From VGPI01 sp964482845 (lineage in GTDB: Bacteria; Cloacimonadota; Cloacimonadia; Cloacimonadales; Cloacimonadaceae), in contig CAYZZE010000096.1 in NCBI GenBank assembly GCA_964482845.1, forward strand, positions 1 to 8,878: a stretch of 8,878 nt of DNA, written 5' to 3'. The stretch's first letter is position 1, and every line of letters starts with the position of its first letter. The translations under genes were made by a program, and so were the position numbers. Below, in pieces: positions 6,713 through 8,878 of the stretch. A model generated the notes under the pieces. It made no database searches and was not told where the DNA came from. It saw only the letters and a program-made list of their open reading frames with translations.

Positions 6713-8656
6713 ATGAAAAAATTTAAACCCCTACTGATCCCCATGATGATCCTGATTGCAGTTAGGATCGCTTTTGTTGTGCCCTCTATGGTCAATGCCG
6801 AGAATCAGTTTCACGATTCTTTTTTCCGGACGCGTGCCGGTATTCCCTATCATTCGGAGATCGGGATTTTCGACAAACTTCTGGGCTGGACGGTTAATCC
6901 CATTATCCGCCTGCTCTCCGAGCCAAGACCGATCTCGGATGAAGTTGTCATCATTGCCATCGATGATGAGACCTTTAGCGCGCTTGACCGTACCTGGCCA
7001 TTTCCCAGGGAATTTCATGCTCGTCTGATCGAAAACCTGAATCGCGCTGGAGTACGCCAGATCATATTTGACATCGAATTTACCGAACGTTCCAATTCCG
7101 TTTCAGATTCAATTCTGGCGGCCACAGCAGCGCAATACAAAAACGTCATCTTTGCCGGCAAGATTCTGCGAAGTGCGGACCATCCCGATCATGTCCAAAA
7201 GCTGACACCCATCACGCCCATCATGGAAAAAGGTATTCCCTGGGGTATTGTCAATGTTCCATACGGCACCGATAACATCATCCGAAGATATAATTGCTAT
7301 GATTACTTTGATCAAGACCGTGTTTATCCATTGGGTATCGTATCGCTGGGGACATACCGTTATCCGCATGCAGACTGGCATCGGCATGTCAGGGAGGAAA
7401 ACGGCAAGTTGCTGGTGGCAGATAAAGCCATTCCCTTGGCGAGCAGGAACCAGGCCATAATCAATTTTTATGGTCCAAACAACACTTTCCTGCGCGTCCC
7501 TTACTCACAAGTTCTGGATGATGAAAGAATGGATATGCCCGGTTACTTTGGCGTGGAACTCAATGAATTCTATGACCTGATGGATTCTGGTGTGCTTGAA
7601 GGCAAAACAGTCCTGATCGGTGCCACGGTCGCCGAGTTGCACGACTATTTCCGCACACCTTTTAGTTACGAACTCACTGCCGGAGTGGAGATCCATGCCA
7701 ATTTCATTGAAATGGTGAGGCAAGGCGATTATCTTTTCAATATCAATTTTTTGTTTCATTTGCTGATTGAACTTATTCTGGCGCTATTGATCTGGTCGTT
7801 ATTCAGCCGGATCAAGCCCCAATATGCCGCGCCGCTCACTCTCATCGTTATCCTGATCTACTCCCTGGTCACATATCTCGCCTTTTCCCGCGGCAATCTA
7901 CTGATCCCCACCGTCCAGACGATCGTTTTAATCATCCTGATCTATGTGGGCAGTTTGATCTATCACTACATTGGTTCGCAGAAAGAAAAGCGCTTCATCC
8001 GCAATGCTTTCCAGCAGTATATGGCACCGGAACTGGTGGCACGGCTGCTGGACAATCCCGGAAGTTTGACCTACGGCGGCTCTCTTCAGGAACTTACGGT
8101 GCTCTTTTCCGACATCCGATCATTTACGACCTATTCGGAGAAACACTCTCCGGAAGAGACAGTTCAGATCCTGAAGGAATACCTGACCGAAATGGTCAAG
8201 ACGGTCATCGCCAATGGCGGCATCCTCGATAAATTCGTGGGCGATGAGATAATGGCGCTATATGGAACCCCCGTTCCGCTGGAAAGTCATGCTCTCTCAG
8301 CATGTAAGACAGCGTTGGGTATGAGGGAGAAACTGATCGAACTGCAAGCAAGATGGCAGGATAGCGGACGGGAGCCGTTTGAGATCGGCATCGGCATCAA
8401 TACCGGTAAGGCAGTAGTCGGAAACCTCGGATCGGAACAGATCTTTGACTACACCGCCATCGGCGACACTATCAATCTCGGTGCCCGGCTCGAAGCCATC
8501 AACAAGGAATATGACACCGTCAACAAGATCATCATCAGTGAATTTACGTACGAGAAAATAAAGGATCAAGTCGAAGCCCATTACCTCGATTCGGTAAGGG
8601 TCAAAGGGAAGGACACCCCCGTAGGGATCTATGAATTGATCGGTCTCAAAGAATAA
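6713..8656 (+). CDS. CHASE2-domain class III adenylate cyclase, membrane-bound
   Basis: This 647-residue protein should make cAMP from ATP. Order: TM1 (about 6-28), a periplasmic CHASE2 sensor (about 35-340), three further spans (about 346-364, 373-391, 398-420), a short linker with QQYMAPELVARLL, and a cytosolic class III cyclase domain (about 455-625). CHASE2 marks are VVIIAIDDE (78-86), TWPFPR (94-99), VLIGATV (300-306), TPF (315-317) and AGVEIHAN. The catalytic set is complete: metal aspartates D467 (FSDIRSFT) and D511 (KFVGDEI), adenine-selecting K507 and T581 (YTAIGDT), and transition-state N588 and R592. K/T at the selecting positions favours ATP over GTP. Four spans put both ends in the cytosol, as required. 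ATG 6713 is the only reasonable start because an in-frame stop lies at 6698-6700; the ribosome site is weak, hinting at low expression. The CHASE2 ligand is unknown. Confidence 0.94.
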   Translation: MKKFKPLLIPMMILIAVRIAFVVPSMVNAENQFHDSFFRTRAGIPYHSEIGIFDKLLGWTVNPIIRLLSEPRPISDEVVIIAIDDETFSALDRTWPFPREFHARLIENLNRAGVRQIIFDIEFTERSNSVSDSILAATAAQYKNVIFAGKILRSADHPDHVQKLTPITPIMEKGIPWGIVNVPYGTDNIIRRYNCYDYFDQDRVYPLGIVSLGTYRYPHADWHRHVREENGKLLVADKAIPLASRNQAIINFYGPNNTFLRVPYSQVLDDERMDMPGYFGVELNEFYDLMDSGVLEGKTVLIGATVAELHDYFRTPFSYELTAGVEIHANFIEMVRQGDYLFNINFLFHLLIELILALLIWSLFSRIKPQYAAPLTLIVILIYSLVTYLAFSRGNLLIPTVQTIVLIILIYVGSLIYHYIGSQKEKRFIRNAFQQYMAPELVARLLDNPGSLTYGGSLQELTVLFSDIRSFTTYSEKHSPEETVQILKEYLTEMVKTVIANGGILDKFVGDEIMALYGTPVPLESHALSACKTALGMREKLIELQARWQDSGREPFEIGIGINTGKAVVGNLGSEQIFDYTAIGDTINLGARLEAINKEYDTVNKIIISEFTYEKIKDQVEAHYLDSVRVKGKDTPVGIYELIGLKE

Positions 8657-8671
8657 CGCGGGACGGATACC

Positions 8672-8757
8672 CACCGCCCCAATGAATCCTGGGTCGCTGT
8701 ACAAGCGATCCCCGTGATCAAAAAAAGCACTGCCAGATAACCAAGATAAGGGCGGTG
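8672..8757. repeat. Nested and competing inverted repeats after the cyclase
   Basis: CACCGCCC (8672-8679) is perfectly complementary to GGGCGGTG (8750-8757). Between them lies an 8-bp hairpin, GGGTCGCT (8691-8698) with AGCGATCC (8704-8711), loop GTACA, one G-U pair. The right arm GGCGGTGC (8751-8758) can instead pair with GCACTGCC (8727-8734). The + strand has no T-run after any of these, so they do not form a standard terminator for the cyclase. They could be a 3'-end stability structure. Confidence 0.35.
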
Positions 8758-8758
8758 C
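8720..8758 (-). terminator. Terminator-like hairpin with T7 on the minus strand
   Basis: Read on the minus strand, GCACCGCC (8758-8751) pairs with GGCAGTGC (8734-8727) through 8 bp with one wobble pair, and seven Ts follow directly (8726-8720). The 16-nt loop is long for an intrinsic terminator. It would serve a leftward gene entering from beyond the right edge; one minus-strand frame stops at 8840-8842 and could be the last 12 codons of such a gene. This conflicts with the rightward promoter-like element nearby. Confidence 0.28.
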
Positions 8759-8789
8759 AAGACCATTGACCAATCCAAAAGACCGTTGA
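8759..8789. repeat. Two direct repeats AAGACC(A/G)TTGA, 20 nt apart
   Basis: AAGACCATTGA (8759-8769) and AAGACCGTTGA (8779-8789) match at 10 of 11 positions with a 20-nt period, close to two helical turns. They lie 30-60 nt upstream of a TTGACA element, the usual place for a tandem activator site. No cognate regulator can be named. Confidence 0.25.
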
Positions 8790-8807
8790 GTAATTCAGAT
8801 GGAGTTT

Positions 8808-8846
8808 CCAGATTCTGGTTGACACTTTTCATTTTCGTACTAATCT
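8808..8846 (+). promoter_or_regulatory. Candidate promoter facing the right edge, with a palindrome at its -35
   Basis: A perfect -35, TTGACA (8819-8824), is followed after 16 nt by TAATCT (8841-8846), which keeps the first, second and last consensus bases of the -10. The palindrome CCAGATTCTGG (8808-8818) abuts the -35 and could be an operator. GGAGAG at 8873-8878 could be the ribosome site of a gene starting just beyond the window. The promoter would imply a new rightward transcription unit. Confidence 0.4.
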
Positions 8847-8878
8847 TTCCCACACCTAAGTGCTTGAAAAATGGAGAG

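Noticed and set aside
8629..8877. Minus-strand frame open from the right edge to a stop at 8629, with a hydrophobic stretch and a lipobox-like cysteine (ITGIAC).
   Set aside because: It overlaps the cyclase 3' end by 28 nt, runs through the terminator-like hairpin and T-run (which create the hydrophobic LFL), has no convincing ribosome site, and the lipobox has glycine at -3. It could still be the end of a real leftward gene.

Overview
The window looks like chromosomal DNA from a Gram-negative (diderm) bacterium of mid G+C content. It holds a large outer-membrane beta-barrel ending in phenylalanine, several exported proteins with ordinary Sec signal peptides, a D-alanine--D-alanine ligase and a membrane-bound class III adenylate cyclase. 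The style of the exported proteins (FecR-like protein, Ig-like/barrel fusion, CHASE2 cyclase) recalls the FCB group, especially Candidatus Cloacimonadota. That assignment is a judgement from protein style, not from a marker gene. No tRNA, rRNA, transposon, CRISPR array or phage gene was seen.

All seven well-supported genes are on the + strand. After an AT-rich leader with promoter-like elements (1-157) comes a stand-alone receiver protein (158-514). It overlaps by 4 nt a FemAB/GNAT-like aminoacyl- or acyl-transferase (511-1413), which is followed by D-Ala--D-Ala ligase (1457-2386). After a 23-nt gap come three exported proteins packed with 9- to 19-nt gaps: a secreted beta-rich protein of unknown function (2410-3513), a periplasmic FecR-domain protein (3523-4200) and a 797-residue Ig-like/outer-membrane barrel protein (4220-6613). 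A strong hairpin lies in the next gap, before a CHASE2-adenylate cyclase (6713-8656). The last 222 nt are non-coding or undecided. They hold inverted and direct repeats, a promoter-like element facing right, and a terminator-like structure facing left.

The first half reads as signalling plus peptidoglycan-precursor enzymes. The second half reads as an envelope module: a surface/outer-membrane pair with a periplasmic FecR protein, next to an inner-membrane cyclase whose sensor domain faces the periplasm. The most interesting proposal is that these four genes form an envelope-sensing system with cAMP output. The cyclase keeps all the catalytic residues I could check. The linkage to the other three is inferred from gene order and compartment only.
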